From Salvia splendens (Eukaryota; Streptophyta; Magnoliopsida; Lamiales; Lamiaceae), in the NCBI RefSeq assembly GCF_004379255.2, contig NC_056046.1, positions 5,270,001-5,334,000 of the forward strand: 64,000 nucleotides of DNA, given 5' to 3'. Of the stretch, positions 1-10,769 are shown piece after piece (the stretch's first letter is position 1; each line of letters starts with the position of its first letter). The position numbers were made by a program, and so were the translations under genes. The notes below the pieces were generated by a model. It was not told where the DNA came from, ran no database searches, and saw nothing but the letters and a program-made list of their open reading frames with translations.

Positions 1-399
1 GTGAACGGCAGGCGGAGATTCGGCGGCGCGGCGTTCCTGCGCACGTACGCGCCGTCGCACTTCGAGGGCGGGCTGTGGAACGAGGGAGGCGATTGTGTGC
101 GACGGCGGCCGTTCCGGAGCGAGGAGGCGGTGTTGGAAGGGGTGAATTTGGATATGTATATGATCGGATTGGAGGAATTTAGGGCTGTGGAGAAGGAAGG
201 GAGGAAGAAATGGCGGTTGTTGGATACGACGCTGGCGACGCTGCTGAGGCCGGATGGGCACCCGAGTAGATATGGGCATTGGCCCAATGAGAATGTCACT
301 TTGTATAATGACTGTGTGCATTGGTGTTTGCCTGGGCCCATTGATAGTTGGGCCCAAATGTTGCAACATTTGATTAAACTTGAGGCTACTAAGGATTGA
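1..399 (+). CDS. TBL/PMR5-family O-acetyltransferase, C-terminal end (5' partial)
   Basis: The reading frame is open from the first base, so the window cuts the gene and only the last ~132 codons are present. The segment ends with the family's carboxy-terminal pattern: a 'TYAPSHFEGGLWNEGG' stretch followed by a 'DCVHWCLPGPIDSW' block, in which the Asp and His form the DxxH motif of the TRICHOME BIREFRINGENCE-LIKE / PMR5 domain. Family members are Golgi type II membrane proteins that transfer acetyl groups to wall polysaccharides such as xylan, mannan or pectin. The subfamily and polymer cannot be told from this tail. The codon at position 1 is GTG and is internal, not a start. The gene stops with TGA at 397-399; the following ~200 bases are AT-rich 3' flank with no gene. 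Confidence 0.88.
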   Translation: MNGRRRFGGAAFLRTYAPSHFEGGLWNEGGDCVRRRPFRSEEAVLEGVNLDMYMIGLEEFRAVEKEGRKKWRLLDTTLATLLRPDGHPSRYGHWPNENVTLYNDCVHWCLPGPIDSWAQMLQHLIKLEATKD

Positions 400-598
400 T
401 TTAGTGATAATTTTTTTTAAAGATTTTCTGTTTTTGGAAAAGGAAATGTATTTTAGAAACTTGTGTTTGGATAGTGAAATTGGGGGAAAATGTTTGAAAA
501 AATTATTTATGTGCATCTCATGAATTATCAGCCATGGTTTATTGCGGGGTACAATAGTTGATTTACATGAGGCGTGTCGTTACTGATCCTCGTATATA

Positions 599-1245
599 CT
601 ACCTCCGTCCCGTAGTAAGTATCACATTCTACCATTTCGGTCCGTCCCACAATAAGTGTCATATTCTACCATTTCGGTCTGTCCCACAATAAGAGTCACA
701 TTTCACTTTTACCATAAATGGTAAGTAGACCCCACATTCCACCAACCAATTCTACTTATATTTTATTATAGGGATATTGACATCTAATATCATGAAACTT
801 TCAAAAAATTGGGTTTTCCCACGAACTTTAAAATTGACAAATAATATCACGAACTTTACTTCGGGTTCGTTTTTTCCCATGAATGAAAAAAATCCCATAA
901 ATAATATTATGATACGGATTTTTTTTCATAATTTCTCGACAACAATTTCGAGAACTTCAAGTTTTTCAATATTTGAAGATAGTTTTTCTTGAAGCACACC
1001 CTCCAAAATTGTTCTTCGATCTATTAAAATAACATGAATTTTTTCATTCGTGGGAAAAAAACAAACCCGGGGTAAAGTTCGTGATATTATTTGCCAAATT
1101 TAAAATTCGTGGGAAAAACCTAATTTTTTTTTAAAGTTTCGTGATATTAGATGTCAATATCTCTTTATTATAAAACTAATATATATAAGTGAGACCTATA
1201 ATCCACTAACTTATTCATCTCACTTTTCTTTAGTACTAGGGAAAG
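599..1245. mobile_element. Stowaway-like MITE, 3' terminus missing, carrying an inserted MITE
   Basis: After a TA at 597-598 the sequence begins with a variant of the Stowaway end (CTACCTCCGTCCC). It continues with the body typical of these elements: repeats of 'cggtccgtcccacaataagtgtc', 'accccacattccacca', and after the insertion 'aaactaatatatataagtgagacc' and 'cttttctttagta'. The expected inverted terminus GGACGGAGGGAG is not found, so the right end is lost or eroded; the right coordinate is approximate. It hosts the element at 771-1163. Confidence 0.7.
771..1163. mobile_element. Foldback MITE with 9-bp target duplication (Mutator-type)
   Basis: The ends are long inverted repeats: 'gatattgacatctaatatc' near the left end and its complement 'gatattagatgtcaatatc' at the right, extending inward through 'cacgaactttaaaatt...aataatatcacgaactttac' and its mirror. 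The 9-bp direct repeat TTTATTATA flanks it exactly at 762-770 and 1164-1172. A 9-bp TSD with long TIRs is the hallmark of Mutator-like elements. There is no transposase; at 393 bp it is non-autonomous. Confidence 0.85.
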
Positions 1246-3460
1246 TTCCTATAAATAATTTTCCATTTTATGCACTCTGTACAACTTAGAAGTATAAAGT
1301 GTTAGCATTAATAAATGTAATGGCTTTTGCAAATAATCAAATTTGGTAATTTGTAGACCTCCTAATATAATACTTCAAAATCATGCTCACAAATAAATGA
1401 TAACCCAAAATCCAATGGGCTAATGATTGCCTTGAACTACAGATCATTTAAATAAAAAATAAGTAAGCTCTATATTTTAATAAAATCTACTTGTGACTAA
1501 GTATTTAATTTGTTCTGAGACATATTGTGATATTACTTTTTATCATATGCAGAAAATATACAAACACTATTGTTTAGATATTATACCGATGAGGAGGAAA
1601 TAAACCGAACCAAAACTATACCAATGAAGAAATAAAAAATAAGAATGAGTAGAAATAAATCCTAGCAAAAAAATGAGTAAGACCATCTTTAACTCTTTTA
1701 CATGCTTAGGTTGCAAGTAATTTAGATACCAATCTACCCAATGTATACTTAACTTGGAGACAAACCTAGTATCCTCATACGTTACAAACACCTCATTTTT
1801 CTATCATACCATTTCTTTGCTTCACAACTCAAATTATTTTTCATCTTCTTCACTAAGTTTGGTTTTGGAGAGTAATGCCATCTTTGTGCCACAACTTCAG
1901 CAAGGAGGCATTCTACTTATTTATGTAAGTTTCGTCATCCTATTTGTTTCATAAGCCAAATATTTGAATTTCATGAGGAAAAATCGGTGTTCAGATTCTT
2001 ATATTGACCTCGTGTTCGTAACTAATTAACGAGTATTACCAACGTAAAAGTTATAGATATGTAATTACCGTATTGAATTTTGAGTACTACTTTTCAAATT
2101 ACCAATATATTTATTTGACTAAATATGATATAGAAAGAGAAGTTAATAATCAACTGTTGTAATTTTTTCTGGATTAAATATGATACTTATATTACTAGTA
2201 ATGAATTCGGAATTGATCATCGTTCTTAGTCTGTTTATTTTTTGAAAGATCTTAGTTTGCAAACTTATTTAATTAGATCCAGTGCAAAAAAAATTATGGA
2301 ATAAAAAGTACTCCATCACCAGAATTAGGATATAGAAAGAATGGAGTCAAAACCAACATGAATTAAAACGGAAGATAATTAACAATTTGGTAAAGTTTTA
2401 TCATCAACAATAATTGACGTTGAAGTCATTAAAATTCAAGTCACAAACTATAATCAAACAAAATTACACGGACATAAAATGTCTATAATAAGTGTTATCT
2501 TGTATGTCGGGTGAACTTGGGTATATTTGTCGTTACCTTCACTTTTGGCTTGAAAAAAAAGTCCTCATAGTATAGAGAGAAAGAGTAAGTCATTATTAAC
2601 ATTTATCATAAAAATAGAATTGAAAAACGAAGCAAAAAATCATAAATTTGAAATAATCCTTCTTAAAAAAGAAAATTTAATCATTCCCAATTAATAATCT
2701 TACAACGATACTGAAAAATATAAAACTATTTAAAGCAGAAAATATTGAAATACTCTTTTCGTTAGAAGCCTTTAAATACTCTCATTTTGAAATGTCAGTC
2801 ATTTTACTCTTGGTACTATATAAATAATTCAAAATTTTGAGTAATTCATATTTTTATTAAAATATATTGTATATAAAAATGAAATTAATTTTTTTAACAA
2901 TACTTATGAGACAAGTAATGTTGATTAAGGGAACAACAAATCTATGTGACCAAATTTTGTACAACCAAAAACTAGTTTATTTGAAAAAATAGATTTATTT
3001 AGGCATTTAATTAAAATATATTGATGCATATATAGTACATGGAAAGTGCATAATATTGTGGTCAGTATATAATTTTTTTACTTTTTTAGAACCATAAATA
3101 TAATTAGTGCATACTTTAATTTAAATTTTAAAAATAATAAAAAGGAAATTCGAATAAAAAAATAAAAAATGAGGTTAAAGGAAAATAATTCTTTTCTTTG
3201 TATAACCTTATTATTTTAATACATCAAATTATTAATATAACCTTATTTTCGCAGTATAAAATTTGGTTGTTTATAACCTAAAGGGAATACATATTCATTT
3301 TCGTTGTAATTAATTAGTCGTTGTAATTAATTATGACATGAGATGTGGCTTGTTCTCATTCAACGCCGCGTTCGCAGGTAGGACCCATCCGCACTCTGAC
3401 GTAACTAAACCGCAATTTCCTGAAACTTAGCTCGACTGACAATCCAGCCCCTCAACTTCC
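1246..3460. other. AT-rich intergenic region, no gene seen
   Basis: About 2.2 kb of AT-rich sequence with only short chance ORFs. No family-like coding stretch, RNA gene or transposon terminus was recognised. Near the right end, 'cgttgtaattaattagtcgttgtaattaatta' (about 3303-3334) is a 17-bp tandem duplication in the upstream region of the GH81 gene. Confidence 0.6.
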
Positions 3461-3468
3461 CTTAAATC

Positions 3469-3477
3469 ATATAAATA
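3469..3477 (+). promoter_or_regulatory. TATA-like box upstream of GH81 gene
   Basis: ATATAAATA lies only 14 bases before the ATG at 3491. Plant TATA boxes usually sit about 30 bases before the transcription start. If this one is used, transcription would start at or after the annotated ATG and the in-frame Met codon near 3590 would be favoured. Otherwise this is simply AT-rich leader. Confidence 0.3.
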
Positions 3478-3490
3478 ACCCATCAATCAA

Positions 3491-5647
3491 ATGATGAAGA
3501 AGATCAAACGAAGAGTCAAAACCGTTATTACGAAGCCTTTCAACAAGAAAAAGCCGCCACCGCCTCCTCCCTCCCCTTCGCCGCCGCCCATGTCGCCGCC
3601 TCCGCCCTCACCCGCCGCTTCCCGCCCCTTCATCTTCCCCAAAACCCACTCCTCCGTCCTCCCCGACCCCTCTCCATTCTTCGCCCCTCACCTCCTCGCC
3701 GCCCCCCTCCCCACCAATTCCTTCTTCCAGAACTTCACCCTCAAAAATGGCGATCAGCCTGAATACATCCATCCCTACCTCATCAAATCGTCGCAATCCT
3801 CTCTCACAATCTGCTACCCCTCTCTATTCAAAAATCCCGCCTTCATCTACCAAGTATTCATTGCCGATTTAACCATTTCCACGCTCAACAACCCAAACCC
3901 TAACTCGACTCATGTGATCTCCTCTTTCTCCGATCTCAGCGTCACTCTCGATTTCCTCTCCAACAATCTGAGATTCTTCCTCGCTCGAGGTAGTCCGTAT
4001 TTGACCTGCACTGTGGTGACGCCAATTTCCCTCTCGATTTCCACCATTCACGCCGTTGTCGAGCTCACTCCCAACAGTTCATGCACTAGATACAAAATTA
4101 GGTTGAATAACAATCAGACGTGGCTGCTCTACGCCTCGTCGCCGATTAATCTGAGCCACGACATCAACACGATCACTTCTACTGTGTTCTCCGGCGTGAT
4201 TCGGATTGCGGCATTGCCGGTAGATTCCCCCAAATTTGAGTCGACTCTGGATCAATTCAGCTCCTGCTACGCCGTGAGGGGCGATGCCGTGTTCACAAAG
4301 CCCTTCTCTTTGGATTACAGATGGGAGAAGAGAGGTTGGGGGGATTTATTGATGCTAGCGCATCCTCTCCATCTCAGGCTTCTCTCGGATACCGATTGCT
4401 CTGTTTCTGTGCTAGAAGATTTCAAGTACGATAGCATCGATGGGGAGCTCGTTGGTGTAGTTGGAGATTCTTGGAGTTTGAAAACCGATCCTGTATCCGT
4501 AACTTGGCATTCGATCAAGGGAGTTGAGGAGAGCTCTTACTCTGAAATCGTCGAAGCTCTTATCAACAATGTGCAGGCATTGGATGCTCGTGCAGTGACG
4601 ACGCCCTCGTCTTACTTTTACGCTAAATTAGTTGCTAGAGCGGCTAGGCTAGCACTGATAGCTGAAGAAGTGTGCTACACTGATGTGATACCGGCAATCA
4701 AGCAGTTTTTGAAGCAGACGATTGAGCCGTGGCTAGAGGGGGCCTTCGAGCCTAATGGATTCCTCTATGATGCGAAATGGGGAGGCATTGTGACAAAACA
4801 AGGGTCGTTGGATTCGGGTGCTGATTTTGGTTTTGGAGTGTACAATGATCACCATTACCATCTTGGATACTTTGTGTATGGGATTTCTGTGTTGGCCAAG
4901 ATTGACTCTGCTTGGGGGAGGAAGTACAGGGCGCAGGCTTACGCGTTGATGGCGGATTACATGAACCTGAGCAGGCGGGAGAACTCAAACTACACACGGT
5001 TGAGATGCTTCGACCTGTGGAAGCTGCATTCTTGGGCAGGAGGGCTGACAGAGTTTGCAGACGGGCGCAATCAAGAGAGCACGAGTGAGGCTGTGAATGC
5101 ATACTACTCTGCAGCTCTGATGGGGCTGGCCTATGGGGACAGCCACCTTGTTTGGATTGGTGCGACTATATCAGCTTTGGAGATTCTTGCTGCAGAAACA
5201 TGGTGGCATGTGAAGGAGGATGGGAAGAATTTGTATCCAGCTGAGTTTGCTAGAGATAATAGAGTTGTTGGAGTGTTGTGGGCTAGTAAAAGGGATAGTG
5301 GGCTTTGGTTTGCTCCTGCTGAGTGGAAGGAGTGTAGGCTGGGGATTCAGCTGCTGCCTTTGCTCCCCATTAGTGAGGCACTTTTCTCCGATGCTGGTTT
5401 CGTGAGGAAGCTCGTGGAGTGGACTATGCCAGCGTTGGCGAGGGAGGGGGTGGGAGAGGGGTGGAAGGGGTTTGTGTATGCGTTGCAAGCGATGTATGAC
5501 AAGGGAGGCGCTGTGGCAAATGTTAGGAGCTTGAAGGGGTATGATGATGGGAATTCGCTCACCAATCTGCTGTGGTGGATTCATAGCAGGGACCAGCAGC
5601 CAGAGGAGTGTGACAGATTGTGTTGGTTTCGACATTATAGTCATTGA
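3491..5647 (+). CDS. GH81 endo-beta-1,3-glucanase
   Basis: Single-exon gene, 718 codons, the usual length for plant glycoside hydrolase family 81 proteins. It should hydrolyse internal beta-1,3-glucan bonds (callose, or fungal/oomycete wall glucan). Residues 1-45 are Lys-rich then Pro-rich (PPPPPPSPSPPP) and do not look like a signal peptide. The beta-sandwich half follows (from about residue 60). The catalytic half carries 'VYNDHHYHLGY', with Asp453 as the expected general acid, and 'DGRNQESTSEAVNAYY', with Glu529 and Glu533 matching the conserved pair that includes the catalytic base. The C-terminal part has the conserved 'GNSLTNLLWWIHSR'. No frame break is seen. ATGATG at 3491/3494 opens the longest frame. 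The next in-frame Met is near residue 33, after the Lys-rich stretch. 3' flank to 5946 has no gene. Confidence 0.93.
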   Translation: MMKKIKRRVKTVITKPFNKKKPPPPPPSPSPPPMSPPPPSPAASRPFIFPKTHSSVLPDPSPFFAPHLLAAPLPTNSFFQNFTLKNGDQPEYIHPYLIKSSQSSLTICYPSLFKNPAFIYQVFIADLTISTLNNPNPNSTHVISSFSDLSVTLDFLSNNLRFFLARGSPYLTCTVVTPISLSISTIHAVVELTPNSSCTRYKIRLNNNQTWLLYASSPINLSHDINTITSTVFSGVIRIAALPVDSPKFESTLDQFSSCYAVRGDAVFTKPFSLDYRWEKRGWGDLLMLAHPLHLRLLSDTDCSVSVLEDFKYDSIDGELVGVVGDSWSLKTDPVSVTWHSIKGVEESSYSEIVEALINNVQALDARAVTTPSSYFYAKLVARAARLALIAEEVCYTDVIPAIKQFLKQTIEPWLEGAFEPNGFLYDAKWGGIVTKQGSLDSGADFGFGVYNDHHYHLGYFVYGISVLAKIDSAWGRKYRAQAYALMADYMNLSRRENSNYTRLRCFDLWKLHSWAGGLTEFADGRNQESTSEAVNAYYSAALMGLAYGDSHLVWIGATISALEILAAETWWHVKEDGKNLYPAEFARDNRVVGVLWASKRDSGLWFAPAEWKECRLGIQLLPLLPISEALFSDAGFVRKLVEWTMPALAREGVGEGWKGFVYALQAMYDKGGAVANVRSLKGYDDGNSLTNLLWWIHSRDQQPEECDRLCWFRHYSH

Positions 5648-5954
5648 GAGTGTATAATCGATGTTGAGGATCAAACATTCATGTTTGAAAAAATGGTGTC
5701 TTTGGCTTGATTCATCCCTTCTGCATTGGATGTTTGTAACTGTTGTTGAATGAGAATGGTGTCTTTATTTAAGGAATAGGATGTTATAGCCTATTGTCTT
5801 TATAGTTATAGCCTATTGTTATAATGGGCTTGTGTTTACCATGAAAATGTTCATTTTGAGCATATTTAAAAACGCGTTTGTATTCATGCATGCTCACAAT
5901 TTTCTTCCTACGTGTGGTAAATTGTTGAACAAAATTGAATTTTGAGGGCTCGAT

Positions 5955-6963
5955 TAGGACTGCTTATTCGGCCGGTTCCGGTTCTAACCGGATCGGTTGA
6001 CTGATTAGCCGGTTTTAAATTTTCATAAATCCTAGAACCGGAACCGGAACCGGAACCGGAACCGACCGGTTCTTGGTTTCGAATCGGAACCGGTGTGTAA
6101 TTTTAATCCGAATTTATTTATAATTTTAAATAGTTCAATACATAAAAAATAATAATCCAACATCTAGAAATATAACAAATATTACCTAAAAATTCAAATA
6201 AATACAAAAAAAATACAAACCAACAATACAATAATATTCATATATGGATAAGAGTGATGCCAAGTGTAGTACGTCGGTCGGACTAGTTTATGTTAACAAT
6301 TTTTTAATAAAAAAATAGGAGTTCAAAACTTTAGCCATTTTTTAAAAAATAAGTTTTAAAATTGAATTCCATTTTCCCTTTTTTGGCTAAACAAATATTC
6401 AATGGAATTTCTAATACTAATTGATCTTGTTGTGACTTTTTGGATTATAACGGAACAGTTAATAAATTATTCACATGTTAAAATCGTATGTTAAATGAAT
6501 TGTTACATAAATTTGTTATAAAGTTAAATTTCTATCATATGAAATGATATTGTATTTGTATAAGTTTTTTGGAAATTAAAAACAAACTTATGATTTCCTA
6601 CTCATTGTAGTTAGTTCATCAAAAATAGATTGGGGAAATAATTGTAGATTCAAAGTATCACGGTTTAAACATTTTAAATACTTCAGAAACAAAGCTCGCA
6701 AATCTAACCCTATTTAAATCTAAAAATCACTCAATGTGTTTCAAATTATTTTACTTTAATTCAAAATTAATTCAATTAAATTAGATTTATTAGTATATTA
6801 AATTATAAAAAATAAAATTGAATTATAATCCGGTCTCCGGTTAGGAACCGGTCGGTTCCGGTTCCGAGCCGGAACCGATTTTATTTAAAAAGTTGGAACC
6901 GGTTTCCCAATTAACCGGCCGGTTCCGGTTAACCGAGAACCGGAAAACCATTTAAGCACCCTA
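5955..6963. mobile_element. Non-autonomous hAT element with 8-bp target duplication
   Basis: The element starts TAGGACTGCTTATTCGG and ends CCATTTAAGCACCCTA, an imperfect inverted pair. It is flanked by the perfect 8-bp duplication GGCTCGAT (5947-5954 and 6964-6971), the hAT signature. Both subterminal zones are dense in GGTTCCGGTT/AACCGGAACC repeats, including a run of four CCGGAA units near 6040-6062, as expected for hAT transposase-binding regions. The 750-bp interior is AT-rich and has no transposase. Confidence 0.9.
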
Positions 6964-6971
6964 GGCTCGAT

Positions 6972-7569
6972 AGTAAAAAGATGAGGGTACATTAGTTTAA
7001 GTGCTCAAGAGAACAAGATTTAAGAACATTTTCTATATGGAAAGGTAAATGAAAGAGGTATATCATCTATTTATCTTTTTAAAAAATAAAATATACCCTT
7101 CTAAAATGTAACATTTCAAAAGGAAAAATGTATATAGAAAGGTAAATTATTTTTAAAAAATAAAATAATAGTTCAAAATACATTAAAAAATATAATGTGT
7201 AATACTTTCTCAAATACCATCTTCCTTGAAGAATGATTTTTAATGAAAAGAATGTGAATATGATATTTATAAGATTTTATCTCTTCATTGATGAAGGGTA
7301 AAATACCTCTTTAAAATTGAAAAATGTATAATACCTTTTCAAATAAGTCTCTCTCTGGAGAATGATTTTATATAGAAGAAAAAGGTAAAATATGATAGTT
7401 ATATTGACTTTATTTCTCCACTTACCTCTCTCTTTAGAGATGCTCTAATAATTCTAGAGCCAAAATGTGCATACTCCAAAAGGATTACATGACAAGGTAC
7501 GGTAGTTTGTCAAGAATTTTTTCAAAGCTATTGGAGTTTATTACTATTGTCTAAATATCGGTCGTTTAG
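6972..7569. other. AT-rich intergenic spacer with diverged local duplication
   Basis: No gene. Two similar blocks ('taatactttctcaaatac...gaagaatgattttta' near 7200-7243 and 'taataccttttcaaata...ggagaatgatttta' near 7330-7370) look like a diverged ~130-bp tandem duplication. The phrase 'tagagatgctctaa' near 7434-7447 resembles a worn PIF/Harbinger end, but no partner end was found. Confidence 0.4.
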
Positions 7570-7578
7570 TTTTTAAAA

Positions 7579-8536
7579 GAGTAAATGTTAAAATTGGTTC
7601 TGAACATATGCTCATTTTACGATTTTGGTCAAAAACTTTATCTTTTGAATTTTTGCATTTTGAACATTTCAAATCGGATCACAATTGGTCCTGAACTAAC
7701 TGTTCCGTTAAAAACTAACGGTCAACTGGTTTAATCCCGATTTTGACCAAATTAGACTATTAATATGATTTTTTACTCCCTAATTATTTATTTAATTATT
7801 TTAATAATTATGACCAAATCGAAACTCTTGTCATCTCATTACACTAATTAATCATAACAAAACCATGAATCAAGATCCATTAGCAAATTAATCAAATTTA
7901 GCGATGGCAAGCCGAGTTCGCGAAACCATCGTGGATTGCATGAGAGAAGCTCAATCTTCCGGCGCCGACGACGAGGACCGGTGCCAGGCGCTGCAAACCC
8001 TGGCCACCATCACCAACATCAGCCCTCAAAATCGGAACCTGGTGGCTCAGATCGATGGCGCAGTCGCTTCACTTATCGACCTCTCGAAATCCGCCGCCTC
8101 GCCTCAAAATGTCCAAACTCTGGCGCTCTCGGTGCTCTTCAACCTCTTGCTTAATCCCAACTTGAAGCAATCTTTAGCTCAAAAGGACACCATTTTCCAC
8201 CTCACTTCTCTCATCGACTCGCCGGAATCCGCCAAACTCGCCGCCTCCTACCTATGTAGCCTTGCCATGTTAGACAAGAATAAAGCCTTCATTTTTAAAT
8301 GAATATTTATTAAAATAATTAAGGAAATAATTAGGGAGTGAAAAATCATAATTAACCGTCTAATTTGATCAAAATCGAGATTAAACCCGTTGACCGTTAG
8401 TTTTTAACAGAACAATTAGTCCATGACCAGTTGTGATCCGATTTGAAATGTTCAGGATGCAAAAATTCAAAAGATAAAGTTTAGGACCAAAATCGTAAAA
8501 TGGACATATGTTCAGGATCAATTTTAGCCTTTACTC
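7579..8536. mobile_element. Pack-MULE: long-TIR Mutator-like element with captured gene fragment
   Basis: Two inverted arms of about 230 bp (7579-~7812 and ~8305-8536) begin with 'gagtaaatgttaaaattgg' and its slightly diverged complement. The perfect 9-bp duplication TTTTTAAAA flanks them at 7570-7578 and 8537-8545. Long TIRs plus a 9-bp TSD define a Mutator-like element. Between the arms is a GC-richer block, about 490 bp, that contains a host-like coding fragment (see 7904-8302). No transposase is present, so this is a Pack-MULE. Confidence 0.9.
7904..8302 (+). pseudogene. Armadillo-repeat protein gene fragment captured in Pack-MULE
   Basis: A 132-codon open frame starts with 'MASRVRETIVDCMREA' and reads through helical ARM-like repeats such as 'ALSVLFNLLLNPNLKQSLA' and 'SAKLAASYLCSLAML'. 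The pattern resembles the armadillo region of plant U-box/ARM proteins, but the parent gene is not identified. Coding composition is intact. The frame ends abruptly at 'KAFIFK' where the element's right arm begins, and the stop codon TGA (8300-8302) appears to be at or next to the arm junction. The original protein would have continued. About 90 bases between the left arm and the ATG may be captured 5' leader. Whether it is transcribed is unknown. Confidence 0.75.
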
Positions 8537-8545
8537 TTTTTAAAA

Positions 8546-8789
8546 TAACATAGGGTAATTTTACTGTTTTTTTATTTTTTTTAATGAAATATAGATCTCA
8601 ATTGCCGATTATGTTGAAGTAGATTATAAGAAATACTAATAGTCTCATTCTTGTCACAATAGATCTGACACAGTTTGTGAGGGTGGAAATCATATCTCGC
8701 CTAATAGCTTCCTCTAAAATACCTTTGTCAAATCATTTTCACTTCTTTGAACCCAACGTTCGCATTTAATTCTTGCTTTGTTAAGTCAT
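8546..8789. other. Short AT-rich spacer, nothing recognised
   Basis: Between the Pack-MULE duplication and the next element; no coding or repeat feature recognised. Confidence 0.4.
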
Positions 8790-9112
8790 TAAGGTCATCC
8801 ACAACGCTGCGGGCCGGACCGCACTTGGGTCTCGGCCCGTGCCCCCACGTTAAACGTCAACATTTTCCGGCCTGGGACGGTCCCGGTGACGCAGTCACGT
8901 CCCGGGGCCGCACCGGGGTCCGGTCCATCCAGCGTAAGCATGTCCGGCCCGGCGTTGGCGAGTCCCGGTCCAGCGTTGGAGGTGAAGCGGGCCGTGACCC
9001 GTTGTCCCAACTTCTAATTTTTTTGCATTTGGAAGAGGCAGAAGAGGGATGGGGAGAGGAAGAAGATGGAGGGAGAGGGGTGTTGGGGTTTTGGAGCCCC
9101 TTGCACAACGGA

Positions 9113-10769
9113 TGACTTGTACAAAATAAATAAATTAGACGTAGGATCTATTTGACAGATTATGAGACTAATCAATTCACATGTTAACACAGAATTGCAT
9201 GCTAGAACGCAAATAATTCATGCTTAAAGAATATAAATCCTAAAACATGAATTCTACGGTTTAGAGTTACCGATTTGATTTTCCAAAGAATCGTCGATTG
9301 CTCGCGTCTTCTCCAAGATGATCTTCAATACTAGACCACGGATCTTCTGACTGGTGTCCCGAACTGTATCTCGACATCAGGGTGGGCTGATCTTATCAAA
9401 ATACTAGGACTTGAATAAAGAAGACACAAATTTCTCACGGAGGAGGAGAGAGAGAATTTTCGAGCTCCTCTAAAAAATAGAGAGGGACGAAAATTTCATT
9501 ATGAAATCAATTAATCTTCTGTCTCCTTTATTCTCCTGTTTATAATAGTTCATATTGGGCTCAGTCAGGGATCTATGGAAGGTTTTGGATATGGACTCCC
9601 CAATTAGCTTTATACTAATTAAATTGAACCCACAATTTAATACTCCCTCCGTCCCGGACTACTTGCACTTATTTCCTTTATGGGCGTCCCAAGTTATTTG
9701 CACTCTTTCCATTTTTAGTAAAAATTATCACCTACAGCGCAATTGTTGACTTTGCTATACACTCATTCCTTAATCTCCGTGCCGAAAAGGAATTGTGCGA
9801 GTAGTCCGGGACGGAGGGAGTACAAGCTTATATTGGAATATTACGAGCAGCCACTACAAAAGTAATATTGAACTCCCCATCCAAATCCGAAATTACAAGT
9901 AATCCGGGTTTCCATTTTGTTTATTATTTATTTCCCGCGCTTAAGATATAAATATCCATTAATTAATTAAAGTCAGCTATGGAATTAATTAATTATCATC
10001 TTATTAATTCCAAGAGTGGACTTAGCAAAAACACTTATTTATTATTCATGGAATAATTAAATTCCAACTGATCAGTTTCCGAATAATAAAACCTTGTTCA
10101 AGCTCCTCTTGAGGACATTATCAAACGAGACTCACCTCACGCACGATTCAACATAATAGCAATCCTAGCACCGCTAGATAATGATCACCACTACCCAATA
10201 TATCTGGATCGTTGGGTGACGAAAAACTTGCACCTTTGGTAAGTCAAAGTAGTAGATACTCAATATCGTATGCTCAATGCTAACGTACATTGATTAAGAA
10301 ATAGATATTTATCAAGACCTAGTCTTTCAGTAGATAGCATAAAGACACGTCTTGCTGTTAGATCCATTCAGAGATATACCACACCAACGTCATTTTATTT
10401 CAATAAGGCTTAGAAATAATCGGACTAACATTGCAACCTTTCGCGATAGGTAGCCAAAGCATTGCATAGAACCGACTGTAGTTACCTTAAATTGGATGCG
10501 GTCCACAACCAGTCTACTAAGCAAAAGACTTAGGCTTTTTTTACTTCTTATGCATTTATATGTTTATAAAACATCTTATAAACGCACAAGCAAACACAAT
10601 GTAATAATATACTGATTCTATTCGTGCAAACTGCTCAAATAATACTGAATCGGGTTAAAAGTGGATTGTTGAGTTTTTCCGTATACAAGCAAGATTCTAT
10701 TCGCGCGAACTCGCTCGAAACATGCTTAAACTCGCTCGAAACATGCTTTTCAGTATACTAAACCTAACA
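9113..10769. mobile_element. Probable solo LTR of a retrotransposon (Copia-like by resemblance)
   Basis: A ~1.65-kb non-coding block with TG at the left edge (tgacttgtacaaaa) and CA at the right (aaacctaaca) sits inside the Harbinger-type element. It has no gag or pol. It contains a 20-bp direct repeat 'actcgctcgaaacatgctt' near 10708-10748. The first ~170 bases resemble a second remnant at about 62790-63010. I could not read a clean 5-bp duplication, so the exact borders and solo-LTR status are inferred. Confidence 0.5.
9643..9820. mobile_element. Stowaway MITE, complete (178 bp)
   Basis: Perfect ends CTCCCTCCGTCCCGGACTAC...GTAGTCCGGGACGGAGGGAG flanked by TA (9641-9642, 9821-9822). Inserted in the LTR-like block. 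It belongs to the same family as 15280-15458: both share 'acttgcacttattt', 'cccaagttatttgcactctttccatttttagta' and 'cattccttaatctc'. Confidence 0.93.

Noticed and set aside
4752..5674. Minus-strand ORFs opposite the GH81 gene (116 and 167 aa)
   Set aside because: No family signature, and they lie fully opposite a conserved catalytic coding region.
5951..6971. Tandem CCGGAA units considered as a CRISPR-like or satellite array
   Set aside because: The repeats are short, unspaced and confined to the subterminal zones of a TSD-flanked hAT element.
8747..9115. 122-aa ORF and two overlapping minus ORFs
   Set aside because: They lie across the GC-rich end of a Harbinger-type element; no protein signature.
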